Of a DNA stretch of 64,000 bases, positions 24,889-37,710 are shown piece by piece. Source of the stretch: Epiperipatus broadwayi (lineage: Eukaryota; Onychophora; Udeonychophora; Euonychophora; Peripatidae); the NCBI GenBank assembly GCA_028023455.1, contig JAQFVV010012418.1, positions 7,001,244-7,065,243 of the forward strand, in the 5' to 3' direction. Each line of letters opens with the position of its first letter. Positions within the stretch are counted from its first letter, which is position 1. The notes beneath the pieces are model-generated. The model did not search any database. It saw nothing but the letters and a program-made list of their open reading frames with translations, and had not been told where the DNA came from. The position numbers and the translations under genes are program-made.

Positions 24889-27133
24889 ATGATGGACAAA
24901 ATATACTAAATACTGTCACTCAAATTTCAACATATTATTAATCAACTACGCAATACTTTATTAATAATGACCAAAAAAAAAATTATTAATGTCAAGATAA
25001 AATTTTGTAGGCAAAGTGCTTTGTTAAGGATATTTATTATTAACTTATCTAATGAGATGCTGAGGCCATACTTAAAAAAAAAAAATTAATAATGTCAAAA
25101 CAACTCCAAAGATAATACTGTATATTACATGTTAAATAGTTTATTTATTATTTTTTACTTTCTATTAAAATTTCCAATGTGTCCTAATAAATTATACATT
25201 ATTTTAAGATAAGTAATATTTACTGAGGCTATAACCTCGAGAATATGCGTGTAAAATGCGATAGTAGGGACCACTACAGGTGTTTAACCACAAGCTTACG
25301 TTACGGAAGAAAAGAGGAGAACCCTTCTTTACTTCAACCTACTTTCTATTTAAATAGGTGAAGCTGAAGCAGTTAGATCTGCGAGCGTGAAGCTATTCAA
25401 TACCTCACTGATTAAGTCCACATAAAATTTGGATAGTTTTTAACAAATCAAGATGATTTAATGACATTTTTATTTTAACTAAATGCATTGTTGATAGCGA
25501 AGAGCTTCCATGATGTTAATAAAATGTTTGAAAATAATTTGATGTTTCAATCAGCAAGTTCCAGTTTGATTTGACTTGTATTTGATATTATTTAACAAAT
25601 TAATTTTTAACTCAATCAGAACAATAACTATAAACAAAGTACATAACACAGCAGTCTGGCATCAAAAAATGATAATCCAAAGTCAATGGAATTACTATCA
25701 TAAGCAATGAAGTCTATGAGTAATCTCACAGTTTACTTCATTATATATTATCTACTTAGATTATAAGTAATAATTGTGCTTTAGACTAAATAAAACATAT
25801 AACTCAGAATACCCCTAGGAAGCCTATACTTTAATACTGTATAGTAAATCAATTTGGTAATTAATCTTAGACTACTCAACCGGATTGTTTATATAATATT
25901 TTTCTATTTAAAACCCATATTAATTTAATCATTTAACACTATAAACATTTTAATTATTATGCTGTTTCAAATATTAAAACAGAGAACCAAACACATCCAG
26001 CACTACTGTAACTTCATTGACAATTGCTGACCACGTGCATATTTTTCATATATTTTTAAATCGGTTTAATTCCTCGCCAATATTGTACCCTTAAAATAAA
26101 ACAGTGAAAACAGTAATAACAGATTCCAATATATATATATATGCTACAATATACGCATCATCTAATTTTGCATTATTGGTTTGTCAATTTTTAAAAAAGT
26201 AAAGCTATATGGAAAAAACCAAACATGTATTGTTTTAATACTAATGACAGGAAAAATATTTATTGAAATAAACAGCAAATTGAATTAAAATGTAATGTGC
26301 ATAAAATGGTGTAAATTTAATTAATTTTAATAAACATGATTTTTTTTTAATGAAGATGATAGTAATTATTACATTTCTGATAATTTGCTTTTTAATAACT
26401 AAATGGTTATTCTTCCTTATATTTAATAATTCAATGTTTATAAATAAAAGTGTATCAAAGTCCAAAAATTATATTTTTGGACTATGGACTTTAAGCCATA
26501 GTATAACACTACCAGCTTTCACTATTAGAATTTCTTTCTATAAAAAATACTTTAGTTTTTTTATTTATAAAAAAAACTAGTCTACTGTACAAATTTTGTG
26601 ATAAAATAGAGAACATTATTTTATACTTTGCAGAAATCAGGACCTCTGCTAACTTTTGCTATATTGAGCATGAATTTTTTTTTTCTTTCTGACGTTCCTT
26701 TGAATCTCACTTTTTATCACATAAATTAATTTTCATTGAATTATATGAATGTGAACTTTTATTAGCACCTAAAATTAAGATAAATAAATAATTTTTTTAA
26801 AAATTACTATTAATAAAAACCATGCAATTAGTTGCTTGATAGTTCATTTGATGTTTGGGCACCAAAATTGTAAATGAGAACTATATTGTTCAAACTAAGA
26901 TTTATTTTAATATATATTTTATTCAGCTGAGGATCAATTCAGAAACTTTTGCTAAGCTGATCTGGTTGTTTATTCAATAATTAATAAACTATAGTTTAGC
27001 TCGGCATAATAGTACAGATTGTGTTTCTCAAATAAATTAAATGTTGTTTTTTTTTCCTATTCAAAAGATTAAAAATTATTTAATTTGAGTAATAATTTTA
27101 GTAAACAAATTGCCAAAGTAAGTAAATTCTTAC

Positions 27134-27319
27134 CTCATATTGATTTTTGATAAGTTCAACAATATTTGAAGAATCATTCTCCAGATGTGCAAAGATCGAA
27201 CCTTCTACATGCCTGCTAAGACTTTCATAAATTGGAAGCTGGTCTGCAGTTACTGCAAAAATAGTATTGACTTTTTTTTCTTGCATTTTCTGATTAATCT
27301 GGCTGAGAGAAGGATAATC
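27134..27319 (-). CDS. ITGB: Integrin beta, internal exon D (end of beta-I domain)
   Basis: The largest exon in the window, 62 codons. It begins DYPSLSQINQKM, contains IFAVTADQLPIYESLS and ends NDSSNIVELIKNQYE. The I-F-A-V-T and S-S-N-I-V-E-L-I words mark the last strand and helix of the beta-I domain, where the outward motion of activation is transmitted to the hybrid domain. A T-rich tract precedes the AAG acceptor, and the donor is GTAAGA at 27,133. Both ends are phase 0. No duplicated alternative copy of this exon was seen nearby. Confidence 0.96.
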
Positions 27320-27959
27320 CTTAAAAAAAAAAAAAACATGAAATAAATTTGTCTAATTATAAAAATTCCTAATTATAAAATATTAGTATTAGCTTAAAGT
27401 AATCAATAATTAATATTAGGCTTATATTTTAAATAAAAAAATAATTAAGTATAATGGAAAGTTTATAAAATTATATTAATAACCGTATGATAACTTGATA
27501 AAGTAAGTATTATTTTACAATACAAATAATAGTTTAGTAACAACATAAACATTTTTTTTTTGTTCAAGTGAAATGAAGAAAAATACTGTAATTACAAACA
27601 TAAAGTATTAAAAATAATAGTATATGTTTTAACAAGTGTTACTCAAAAGTTGCAATATCTTAACTCTCTAATCTCTGGAATAAGAATAACAATTTATTGT
27701 AGAATCTTATTGGCAAGAACACAGAGATTCAGGACTTCAATTTTATACAATTTAATATACTTACATTAAAACATACAACTGCAATATGTATACATGAATA
27801 TCAACTATGTCATTCTAATCTAATATAACCCGCCATAGCTAATTCTGAGTAAGTCCTTTCACTTACTAAGTTTATTCACTAATATTAATAATATGGCAGT
27901 ACTTTTACTACCATTACCATCCTTTAAGCCTGGCAGCCCTTATTAAGGTGTTTAAAACT

Positions 27960-28250
27960 ATAATAAGAAGATTGGGGTGATCTGTTATGGTCCTAGTTGG
28001 CTTATTAACTTTCAGGAGCCGAGATCCTGGGAATAAGATGTTTTCCGCTAGTTTCTTCCATTTCTTCACACTTGTTTCCAAAAGTTACCTCAAAGTTGAT
28101 TTAGAAGAGCCCATGTTCCTTTTTTTTCTTGGCTTTTATACTTTGTGTCCTTTTGTTTTCTGGAGTGATTAAATTAAGCCAATAAAGATGAAGAAAATCT
28201 GGGTGGTGGTCTTATCAGTTTAATTTTGTCTTTGTAAATTTAATTAGTAT
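27960..28250 (-). mobile_element. Probable 3' LTR (promoter part) of the Gypsy relic
   Basis: On the minus strand TATAAAAGCCAAG near 28,131 is followed about 100 bases later by AGGATCTCGGCTCCT (28,028-28,014). The same pair and spacing occur at 6.69-6.81 kb. Position, downstream of the pol remnants and in the same orientation, is right for a 3' LTR. The matching 5' LTR was not recognised above 32 kb and the ends are not defined. Confidence 0.45.
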
Positions 28251-29207
28251 TTTAACTTGTACCAATTAAATTTCCTTGGTTTCTGATATTTATTTTTCCT
28301 TCTGATAATTTACTATTACATAGTACATTTTAATTAAATGTTTTTTTATTGCGCAATTCAATTAATCTTATTCCAATTATTTATTATTTATCTCATAACT
28401 TATTTTATTAAAATACATATATTTCATAAACCTTCTCTTATTCCAGAAACAGGTTACTATGTTTTGCACAATCTTGTAATTTTTCAGCCTCCATCTTTGA
28501 TGATGGGCCTGGGTGATCAATATTCTTCCATTGGTCCCGTGGGTACCTTGTTATGCATTTCTATTACTGCTTCAGCTTCACTACATTCTAACAAAATTTG
28601 TCATTCCTCTTGAATTACTTTTGCCAGGAGCGGCATCAGCTATTTCTTATTTTCTCCACGTTTTGGTGTTTCTTCTCTATCTGTAACTAGTATCTGTGGA
28701 AACAGTATGTTTTCTATGACTCATCAGTAGACATGATTTGTATGTCTCCAATATTCTATTCCTTTCTGTATTTGAATGATTACTATTTATTTAGATAATT
28801 TCCTGGTGATAATACCATCAATCCATTTTTTTTTTGATCAGATCATATACCCAAACTTTATCACCTACTTCATATATGTTGCCTTCACTATCCTACTGAA
28901 AGTGTTCCACTATTTTTGGAAGTAAACATTGATAGTTTTATATGCAATTTCCTGCCATCAACAACTCAGCCGGAGAATTACCTGTAACCATTGTTGGCGT
29001 GGAATGTTGATGTGGCATAGCATCATATAAAGCTTGTTGCATGTTCGTTATTATTAGTCATTCTCACAGCCTTTTTAATTTGTAGAATAGATTTCTCAGC
29101 CAGACTGTTTGATCCTGGGTGATATGGGGTTAATAGATATGTTTGATGCTTTAATACTTGAACTTCCATTTTTTGAATAGTGAATCCAATGTCATTATCG
29201 GAAACAA

Positions 29208-29600
29208 TTATTCCCCATAATCCATGGCATGAAAAACTGCATTCAAACTTTGTATAATTTCAGCAGTACTCGTATTTTTCGCAATACAATACTCCACCCA
29301 TTTAGAGTATGCATCTACAAGTATGTGAAGTATTTTTCCATTGATTGGGCCCGTGTGGTCCATATAAAGTCTCAGTTGCTTTAGACTATGGTGTATACTC
29401 ATTAAATTTCATATTCTTTTGAACTAACAAGCTGTGCATTTTTTTCTCAATGTGTATAGTTATCTTTGGCCAACAGATGTAGCTATGTGCTGAAACTTTG
29501 GTGTGCACAATTCCTGGATGGCCTTCATGCAATAGTTTTAAAATGTTTCCTCTACCCTCTGTTGGTATTCCTACCCTATTCCCCTTTAACATGAAAATCT
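29208..29600 (-). pseudogene. Gypsy integrase remnant
   Basis: The zinc-binding part reads LKLLHEGHPGIVHTKVSAHS and YICWPKI; both histidines are present but the C-x-x-C pair is lost. After a frame break the catalytic core starts RLYMDHTGPINGKI and LVDAYSKWVEY. This contains the first aspartate of the D,D-35-E triad (M-D-H-T-G-P, usual form H-I-D-x-A-G-P). Confidence 0.85.
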
Positions 29601-29781
29601 TGCTGGTTGATATCTTGTCATGATTTGTCCAAAAAGCAAGTGCAAGGCACTACAGTTGTTTAGGTCTTAACCATTTCTAATCCAGCCTATCAGTATCTAA
29701 TACACTTTATTGACCTTTGTCCATTTGCCACTGCATTGCTATTTAAGATTTCTGATTGTAGAACAACTATAAAATTAATTT

Positions 29782-30130
29782 CTATATCATTACTATGTGT
29801 TCATCTTTATCTGTATTTCTAGACAAAGCATCGACATGTAGAATCTCTTTCCCTTTCTTATATGCCAGCTGGTAATCATATGATGACAATATGTTTCTCC
29901 ATTGCAATATCCATTGATTCAAATGGTTAAGCGCTAAATTATTGTTCAATAATATTCCCAATAACAGCTTGTGATCAGTTACTATGTGAAAAGGTCTATC
30001 AAATGCATATTGGTAAATTTTCTTTAAGCTAAACATAATAGCCAAAGCCTCTTTGTCAATCTGGTGGTAGTTTCTTTCAGCTTTAGAAAAGATCCTTGAT
30101 GTGTAGGCTATGGGTTGTTCACCATTGTAC
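29782..30130 (-). pseudogene. Gypsy RNase H remnant
   Basis: From 30,045 the frame reads MAIMFSLKKIYQYAFDRPF, then HIVTDHKLLLGIL, then LQWRNILSSYDYQLAYKKGK and VDALSR. Upstream, in a broken frame, the words IAYTSRIFSKAERN and IDKEAL are recognisable. T-D-H-K and D-A-L-S-R are diagnostic of Ty3/Gypsy RNase H. Confidence 0.88.
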
Positions 30131-30334
30131 CATGGATGACATAAAACTGCCTAACATCTTGTCCTGAAATATCAGTTATTAAGTGCACTTCAAGATTATT
30201 ATCTAAATGAACCAATAATTTCTTTTGAGGACAGCAGAGCTTTGGTTAATATAAAAGCTTCCTCATTGTGTTTTAAGCACTGCAATTTTTGGTTTCTCTT
30301 TAACAATTTATACAGAGATTTTACTATTTTTACC

Positions 30335-30780
30335 TTATTCTATAAAAAAAGGTTCAAAATAGTTTATCAAATCCAGAAATGCTTGCAATTCTTTAAGGTT
30401 TCTGAGCTGGGCAGCATTTTCCACAGCTCTTACTTTCTTGAGTGATGGTAGCTTACTCCTGTCCAAGATTATTTGTCCCAAGGATACTAATTCTTTCATT
30501 TTCCACATTTTTCTGAGCATTTAACTTGACTCAGAATCAGCAATTTTCTGCATACCTTAACCAGACTTGGATAAAGAAGCATGCTATTACAAACAGGTTA
30601 TCAAAATAAGGTGTCATGCCATCTAATCCCTGTAATAAACCATTAATTTTTGTTTGAAATATGTTTGGCACCATTGAAATATCGAATAGTAGCTGAATGC
30701 ATTTAAATAATCCTGCTGAAGTTGTTAGGGTTAATATTTCCGCTGACTTGTCTGTCAACGGTAATTGGTGAAAAGTAAAA
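30335..30780 (-). pseudogene. Gypsy reverse transcriptase remnant
   Basis: Pieces read TTSAGLFKCIQLLFDIS, then NIFQTKINGLLQGLDG, then YFDNLFVIA, where the catalytic Y-x-D-D has become Y-F-D-N. After a frame break come AAQLRNLKELQAFLDLINYF and EPF, the thumb/connection segment just before RNase H. The loss of the second catalytic aspartate alone would disable it. Confidence 0.85.
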
Positions 30781-31040
30781 TTTAGATCCAGTTTCGTGAA
30801 GTGTGTGCGTTTTGAAGACTGTCCAATACTTCTCTTACATTAGGCAATTGGATACATTTATTATTTAAATATTTATTGACAATTATCCTGTAATCCTTCA
30901 AATTCAGATTTTTGGCCCTTTGGTTTTGTTATTACAACTATAGGTGTGAAACCATTAAGCATCACATGATCACATTTATTGACCAATCATTGAATTTTCT
31001 TCTCGACTTTTGTTTTCATATTGATTACATATAACTGGAT

Positions 31041-31100
31041 GTGCATTTTAAACTAACTTAATGTCTACTGGGCATTTAAACTAACTTAATGTCTACTGGG
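31041..31100. repeat. Small tandem duplication inside the Gypsy relic
   Basis: The block TTTAAACTAACTTAATGTCT followed by ACTGGGC occurs twice in a row, giving a direct tandem repeat of about 30 bp. It probably arose after insertion by slippage. Confidence 0.85.
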
Positions 31101-32202
31101 CCTGTTAATATTATACCTAATTTCTCACTGAATAAATTTTGAGACTTATTTTGAATTTCTTGTTCAAGTCAAATTTTTTTTTACAATAATAACTTGAATT
31201 CTTATCATGTAGAACCAGTCCCATCTGATTATGGGGCTAATTTTCACTTTTCCTATATACAGTGATAATTTAATTATTTTCTCAGTATTTAATTGGCACT
31301 TTAAACTCACCTAGTAATTTCAGTGCATTCCCGCTCACAACTTGAGCCTTAACCTATGTTTTTTTCCCAATTTCAATGCGTCAGCAGCTGATAGTGTGCT
31401 TCAATCTATCTTGGACCTTATAGATATCCCTGAGCTACTAAGTATCACCATTGTAATCTCTTTTCCACAACTTTGCAATTTGATCATGAATTGCTTTGAT
31501 CTCTGACTTCCATGTTTTTTACAACATGAGTATTAAAGGGTTTACCTTCCCTATTTTTCTGCAATTGAGTTTTCTCTTAGCTCTTCCAAATTTCCTACAT
31601 ACACATATTAAATGCCCCTTCTACATTTAAAACAAGTTTCCTGCTTCCTTTTGCTTTATGACCTACTTTTCTACATGATGTTATCTCCCTTTTTGTATTC
31701 CGGTTTTCACAGGTTAGTACATTTTTTTCTTAGTCTTAAAAACTCCCATACTAATATTATCTTCAGGTTTAGTTTTAAAAGCATGAGTTTGTTCTAAAAT
31801 TAGCTCATAAGTTATTCCCTTTCTTGATGGCAAATTTCAAGTTACCTCAGTCTCTGTTAATAGCTGTTGTCTGAGCCTGATGTTAGACATGTCCCAGAGT
31901 AACTTGTCCATAAGGGTTTCCTCGACCAACTCCCCAATACCTACAATCTATTGCTAGCTCCCTCAGGGCTGACATTGTACTTCTTTAAAATGTCTGAGAT
32001 AATCCTTATAATGTAGATGGATCCACTTCTCCCATAAAAACTATACTCAAATTTATCCATAAAATATCCTTTTGGGAGATATTGCATTGTACATTCATTT
32101 TACATATCCAATCCAATGAAGGCATGCTTTTATAATAAAGGATTCTACAGTATTAGATCTGGCAAGTTGAATAACATACCGATTAGTTTTATGATCTTGT
32201 CA

Positions 32203-32406
32203 TTATATTTTTATAGTTTTATGAAGCATAATACTTAAATGAAACTTTTCTAATATTTTTATATTGTGTTGATAAGGTATCCAAGTTTCACAACTATATA
32301 ATAAATTAGATAAAATAACAGCTCTATATATAGATGAATTCTTAGTAGATATTCCCTTGTGATGAAATACTATATCTTTTAACTTGTTAAAAGCAACAGT
32401 GCACAT
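32203..32406 (-). pseudogene. LINE reverse transcriptase C-terminal fragment
   Basis: A 67-codon frame containing AFNKLKDIVFHHKGISTKNS, YRAVILSNLLYSCETWIPY and ILEKFHLSIMLHK. The pattern Y-R-A-V-x-L-x-x-L-L-Y-x-x-E-T-W and the following L-x-x-F-H is common to the region after the RT domain in CR1/RTE-type LINEs. It resembles the pieces at 51.5 and 57.8 kb, so one family probably left all three. Confidence 0.75.
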
Positions 32407-33439
32407 TGGAATCTGTTTTGAACCTCAACATCTAAATCCATCTTTTTACTTATAAGACTTTACCAACAGAAAAAAATAATAATCTTAATTCAGAATCAGA
32501 TCTATTTTAAATGATATTAAGCAGGATATTACATATACAATTAATATATTTTTCTATAATCTATATACTCTTTAATTTTTTAAAAAATACCACTGTAATG
32601 GTTTTAAAAAAAATTCACAAACTACAACTTTGTGTTATATACTTAACTGTAAAAAACAAGACAAAAAGAAAAAAAAAATGCCATCAGCAAATTTGCAACC
32701 TCTGAGAGCAAAGACTTTTCACATTTCAACTGAAATTATGCTTTATAAACTTCCATTATTAATGAGATTAATATTTAAAACATGCATAAATATCTGATTT
32801 TACGAGGTTACATCTTATTCACAACTCTTTCTTCATAAAATTAGATTCATCTTTTTTAAATTACAAGTATTCTCTCTTCTTCTTTTGCTTCACTATTTTA
32901 ACACTATAAATATTTTTATGCAAGAAAAATGTAATATTCAAATTCCTATGTCTATTGTTTAATCAAGCACATTTTTTAAATTAAAAAAAAAAACCAACAA
33001 GTTCTTGTAATATGATATATTCTGAAGTATGTTTAATAGAGTTAAAATTATTCATAATCAGAAATTTATATATAAATATTATATATAAATAAAGCAAAAT
33101 AAATATTAAAATTTTAAAACTTTTTAAAAAGCAATATTAAGTATAAATAGACTTCCATTTAAATCTTATATATCAGTTATTAAATAAGTAGTGCTGAGAA
33201 TATAATATTCATTATAAAATAATCTTAGATATTAGAGGATACTTTTTGGAAGTTTATTAAAATGATTCTAGAAAGTCTGATTTCTAAAAGGATTCTTATA
33301 GTAAATGCATTTGAAGATTATTTCTTCATAAACATTATTAATATAATATATATTGATAGAGAATGAAAAAAAAAAAAACAATTAGATTAAACTATTGATA
33401 TTAATTTAAAATTAATTTTTAGATAAGAAGAAAACTTAC

Positions 33440-33517
33440 CATTGATGTACTTTTTTCATAATAACCAAGTTCATTGAGATAGCAATGTCCATCATTTGGG
33501 GTTACAATACCTCCAAG
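33440..33517 (-). CDS. ITGB: Integrin beta, internal exon C (beta-I domain)
   Basis: A 26-codon exon reading LGGIVTPNDGHCYLNELGY, then YEKSTSM. It follows exon B without a gap: GDGK joins LGGIV, which matches the family word GDGKLGG. The cysteine in H-C-Y-L is conserved. It is bounded by TTTTCAG on the acceptor side and a consensus GTAAGT donor from 33,439. Both ends are phase 0. Confidence 0.95.
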
Positions 33518-35316
33518 CTGAAAATTTACATAAAATAATAAAATACTTTGCTATGTATAAATACCCATATATTTATAACATGACACCCTCAAGCTATACA
33601 CATAGTTCAGATTTTTGGATGTTTTTTAATTTTGTTTTAAAACATAGATAACAATACAATTATATCATAGACAATACAATAAAATATTATGCTAACTGCA
33701 TATAAATAAATAAATGTCTTAAAGCATTTTAAAATTCATTGAATATTTAGTTTATTGATTTAAAATTTTAAATTCATTGGTAAAAAATTTACAGTTTCAA
33801 ATTTAATTTACTACATTAGTTAGAGAATCAATTAAAATAAAAAGTACTGAATGAATTGCAATTAGAGATAAATTGAAGTTAAGGTAATACTTATAGAATT
33901 GAAAGTAATTTTTGTACAAATTATTAGATAATTCTTCATAATCCCCCTCTCCTCAACAATACAATAGCAATTACTTTTAAACTAATGTAAAATAAATAAT
34001 AATCCACCATTTATTGTCAACAAAATTAAAAGATATTATTGATCTAATGTTTTATATGACGTTGAAATTGCAATGATCACTGCCATGAATGAAGATAAAA
34101 TTAAAAAAATTATTTGTGTTTGAATTAGAGTAAAACAGAACTTCTAAAAAAATAATTCTGTGGCAGAGAAAATACTAATTCGATATTCCAAAAAAATTTG
34201 CTATGATAAATAATAATAAATTTCTGAGTTAATGGATAAATGATATGCTACCAAAACACTTTTTTGTATAACAATGAATGATGTCAGTGTATGATTATTT
34301 TAATAATAGGACATGATGCTTATGATTCTATATGTTAATATTTAAAAAAGTCGGGTGAAAAAAAAAAAATCATTGATTGAAAAATGGTTTTAATTAATGA
34401 CTGTTTCATGCATTGATCTGCATAGTCACCACAAAGCTCATTCTTAACTTTTTATTCATTTTTCTTCTGAAATTAAAATGGCCACATTCATTAACTATTG
34501 ACTGCTATTGATTAATTAATATTAAAGCTTTTATGTCCCAATTTTAGAAAAATATAGTTTTAATGTAACATTTATGTAGTATTAGTTATAACAAACAGAT
34601 ATCATTCATTTTTATAACTGGGGAGGGGGGGGCAAAAAATCAACCACATTGATGTTAATTTCTAGATGGCATATTTCTAGGTTGACTTCATATTATATTA
34701 GTTTACAACTTTTTTTACTTAATTATAGAGAAACATGAAAAAAAGTTCTCACTTCAATAAACTCTACTCTTTTTTTAATTTTATGTATGAAATTAATAGA
34801 ATCAGAATAGCATTACAAAAAATGTATATCATACACCATCTATCAAGAGAATTATAATCATTCAGGAGAATTGTTGGCAGACGGAAAGAAAAAAATTTTA
34901 TAGTTAATATAAAAGATTTGAAATTCATCATGTATATTGTAACCGTATATGTTTCTAAAGGAATTTAAAAAAAATAGCTATAACCTGTAAAAAAAAAATT
35001 ATTGGTTTTCTTTTAATATTAGACTAATTAAATCAATCATTATTACTGGTAAAATGGCAGGTGATATGATTAAAAGTGAAGTTATAAAGTCTCTTATAGT
35101 ACTACATATTAGAATAGAATGGTAGAATGTTACCTAAAATGTCTTCTGAATAGATTTTATTAACCAATATGTGCATCTCAATTTTTTTTCTCTTTTCAAA
35201 AAGTGCAGTTGATTTTTTTTTTTTATATAAGTGCAAACAGAAATCACACATAAATATAATACTAATGGAAAATATAAAAAATAGGATATATTAAACCCAC
35301 TACAATAAAACATAAT

Positions 35317-35689
35317 ATATATATACATTGTATTTGATTATTATAGAACTTAAATTTTATTATACATCACTCTTTATTTATATATAAAAAATTATTTACA
35401 ATAAAAAAACAACAACAAATCTTTGGAATATAAGCACTAATCTAATTTACTTACTCTACTTCAGAGCCATCTATTATAAGATTTTATTACTAAAGGTAGT
35501 CTAGTTTCATATTTTAATGCAATTTGAGTTTTTAAAAGAACAAGTGCTGACTAATACACAAACAAGAATATTATTTTAATAAATAAATTCTAATTATATT
35601 TTGAAAACCTAAATGCTTTTTTTTAAGTAATCACTTCCCAATGCTAACACATTTGCAAAGTTTCAAATTAAAATAAAAAGCAATTCATG
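35317..35689 (+). repeat. Dispersed repeat family 1, copy 2
   Basis: Matches 2,999-3,367 almost throughout, for example AAGCACTAATCTAATTTA and AACAAGTGCTGACTAATACA in both. It differs by short indels and by scattered substitutions (CAGAGCCATC here, CAGCGCCATC there). Ends at GCAATTCATG like copy 1. No target duplication seen. Confidence 0.75.
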
Positions 35690-37710
35690 TATATGATAAA
35701 CACTAACCATTAGGATACTATTTACTTATTGCTCCCCAAAGGATTAATTTCATATTTTTGTGTAAACCAATCTAACATCAGCCCAAGGACAATGGATCTG
35801 TAATTATTGATGCTATAACCATAAAATACGTCAGAGATATCATAATGTGTTAAATAAAATTTTCTGAAAACGATTAATTGTTATAACCATGCAAGGTGGA
35901 ATATGAGTAATAATTTTAATTATCTGCAAATCTTTGAAAAATCATTCCATTAATATGTAATTCAAATCTTAACTTCCTAAAGGATTATTCCAACATGTAG
36001 ATTTATTGTTAAGTGTATATTATTATAACAACTATCAGTAAAACTCCAATAATCTTTGGATGCTACTTCAAAAATGTGATATGCCTAAATAAAATGTTTT
36101 TGACTATGCATAAGTTTGGGGATTAACTGTTGAAAGTGATTATTTACTCAAATTGATTCTTAAATTATGGAATTATTGCTTTTTTATATAATTATATTGT
36201 TGTAAGAATAATATGAATAAAATTCTCAAGAGAATGCTGATATATAATAAGGTACAGATAACTACCTTATATTATTAATTAGATTTGAATATAAATGTAA
36301 TATCTGATATTATATTTTGTATTGGAGACAGACTGCATTAAGTTAAAATAATTTATAAACTCCAAAAATCTGTTAGATTTAACTTAATTCATATTTTATT
36401 TACCCTCGTCCTCAGCCTCACCTTATTTGATCATGAAATGTCCTGAGCAGATAATTGCTTGTGCCTAGTAAATATATGAATTTTTATAATTGCTTTACTG
36501 TACAACAAAGTACTCTTGTGGTATTAATACTTCTAAACATTATTTGTTAGTTTGAGTTTTGCTCCTAACTAAAGATTAAAACTGTAACATATAATATAAG
36601 CTATACAAAGCAACAAGTCATGTCACTAAGAGATGCAATAGTTGGGTTTTATGAAGTTATATAGTTATCTAGCATTAATATTACTACTAGGTAAACAATT
36701 TACTTGTTTCTAAAAGGTTGAATATAAGGAACTAGACTGATTTTGGGAATGATATTTCTAATGGACTATTTGTCACTGTGAAAAAAAGATTAAGGACATT
36801 GTAAAACATTCTCATCCACTATAATTAATGGTAGGCATTGAATGAAGAGTGTACAACCCTCTCAAAGAGTTTTGTATCTGCATCATTTTATTGACCATCC
36901 ACATACTCATAACCTAAGGTTAGATGATTTTTTTTAAAAAAGATAATATTTGTAATTATTTTTCAGAGAACTTTTGATATTATAATTTATTGCTTGCTAA
37001 TATTTTGCTTTATTTTTATACATAACTGTTATTAATAATAAAGTAGTTGTTATATTCATAATACAGTTGTTTGTCATTACTGAAATCATCATCTTTTGAA
37101 TATTATTGAAATAAAAGAGGTCATACTTCCATTTTGTTAAATTAATTATAATTATTAAATCCATTTGCATAACTTATTATTTTTGTCTTTAATATAAAAT
37201 TCAATAAGATGTGATAGGGTACAATAAAATCCCTTTGATATTTTGATTATACCTGGGATAGGTTAATTATAATTATTAATTTTGTCTTTCATTAAATAAA
37301 TAATTTAATCACATTTAGTTAAGAAATACTGAGAATTGATTTTAACTTTCCTTAATCTGGGAATGAGAGAGTTAACAGCTAGTGATATCTGAATAAACAT
37401 ATTCATTTATCTTAGATTAAGTCTTTATACATTGTAATATCGTTTGTGCCACAAGAATACATTAAGATTATTTTGTTAAATCTATAAAGGTACCCTAAAT
37501 ATTTAATTAGTTTAATAATTATCATATCAAGATTTTATATAATAGTTATTAATTATTATTATTAGAGGTATAAAACAAATATACATTCATTTTAATTTAC
37601 TTTCCGTAAAGAAGCATTCAATCTCAAACACATTCCACACAAACACACTTGTCTCAACCCAGCATCTTTTGCTCCTGCCTTATTGCAACCTGAGCTTTGG
37701 GTTATAATAT

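Larger units (their letters stand above)
22553..27133 (-). other. Integrin beta intron between exons D and E
   Basis: 4.6 kb. It holds the decayed RTE at about 23,230-24,888, which itself carries a hammerhead-family insertion, and a G run at 24,731. A somewhat GC-richer patch at 25,200-25,430 is unexplained. 25,430-27,100 is AT-rich with nothing I can define. Confidence 0.75.
28800..31990 (-). mobile_element. Decayed Ty3/Gypsy retrotransposon (gag end and pol)
   Basis: In transcript order on the minus strand: gag zinc-knuckle remnant near 31,665-31,590 (CFKCRR with H-K-A-K upstream), a protease-like stretch near 31,290-31,500, reverse transcriptase at about 30,780-30,335, RNase H at about 30,130-29,782, integrase zinc-binding and catalytic parts at 29,592-29,208, and an integrase tail near 28,900-28,850 (EVGDKVWVYD). 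Order is that of Ty3/Gypsy elements. Stops and frameshifts throughout make it non-functional. Confidence 0.85.
27320..33439 (-). other. Integrin beta intron between exons C and D
   Basis: 6.1 kb, dominated by the Ty3/Gypsy relic (27.9-32.0 kb) and a LINE fragment (32.2-32.4 kb). 27,350-27,850 and 32,450-33,420 are AT-rich without visible features. Confidence 0.8.

Noticed and set aside
28338-28613. 91-codon plus-strand frame with hydrophobic start
   Set aside because: Antisense to the decayed 3' part of the Gypsy element; hydrophobicity follows from T-rich codons.
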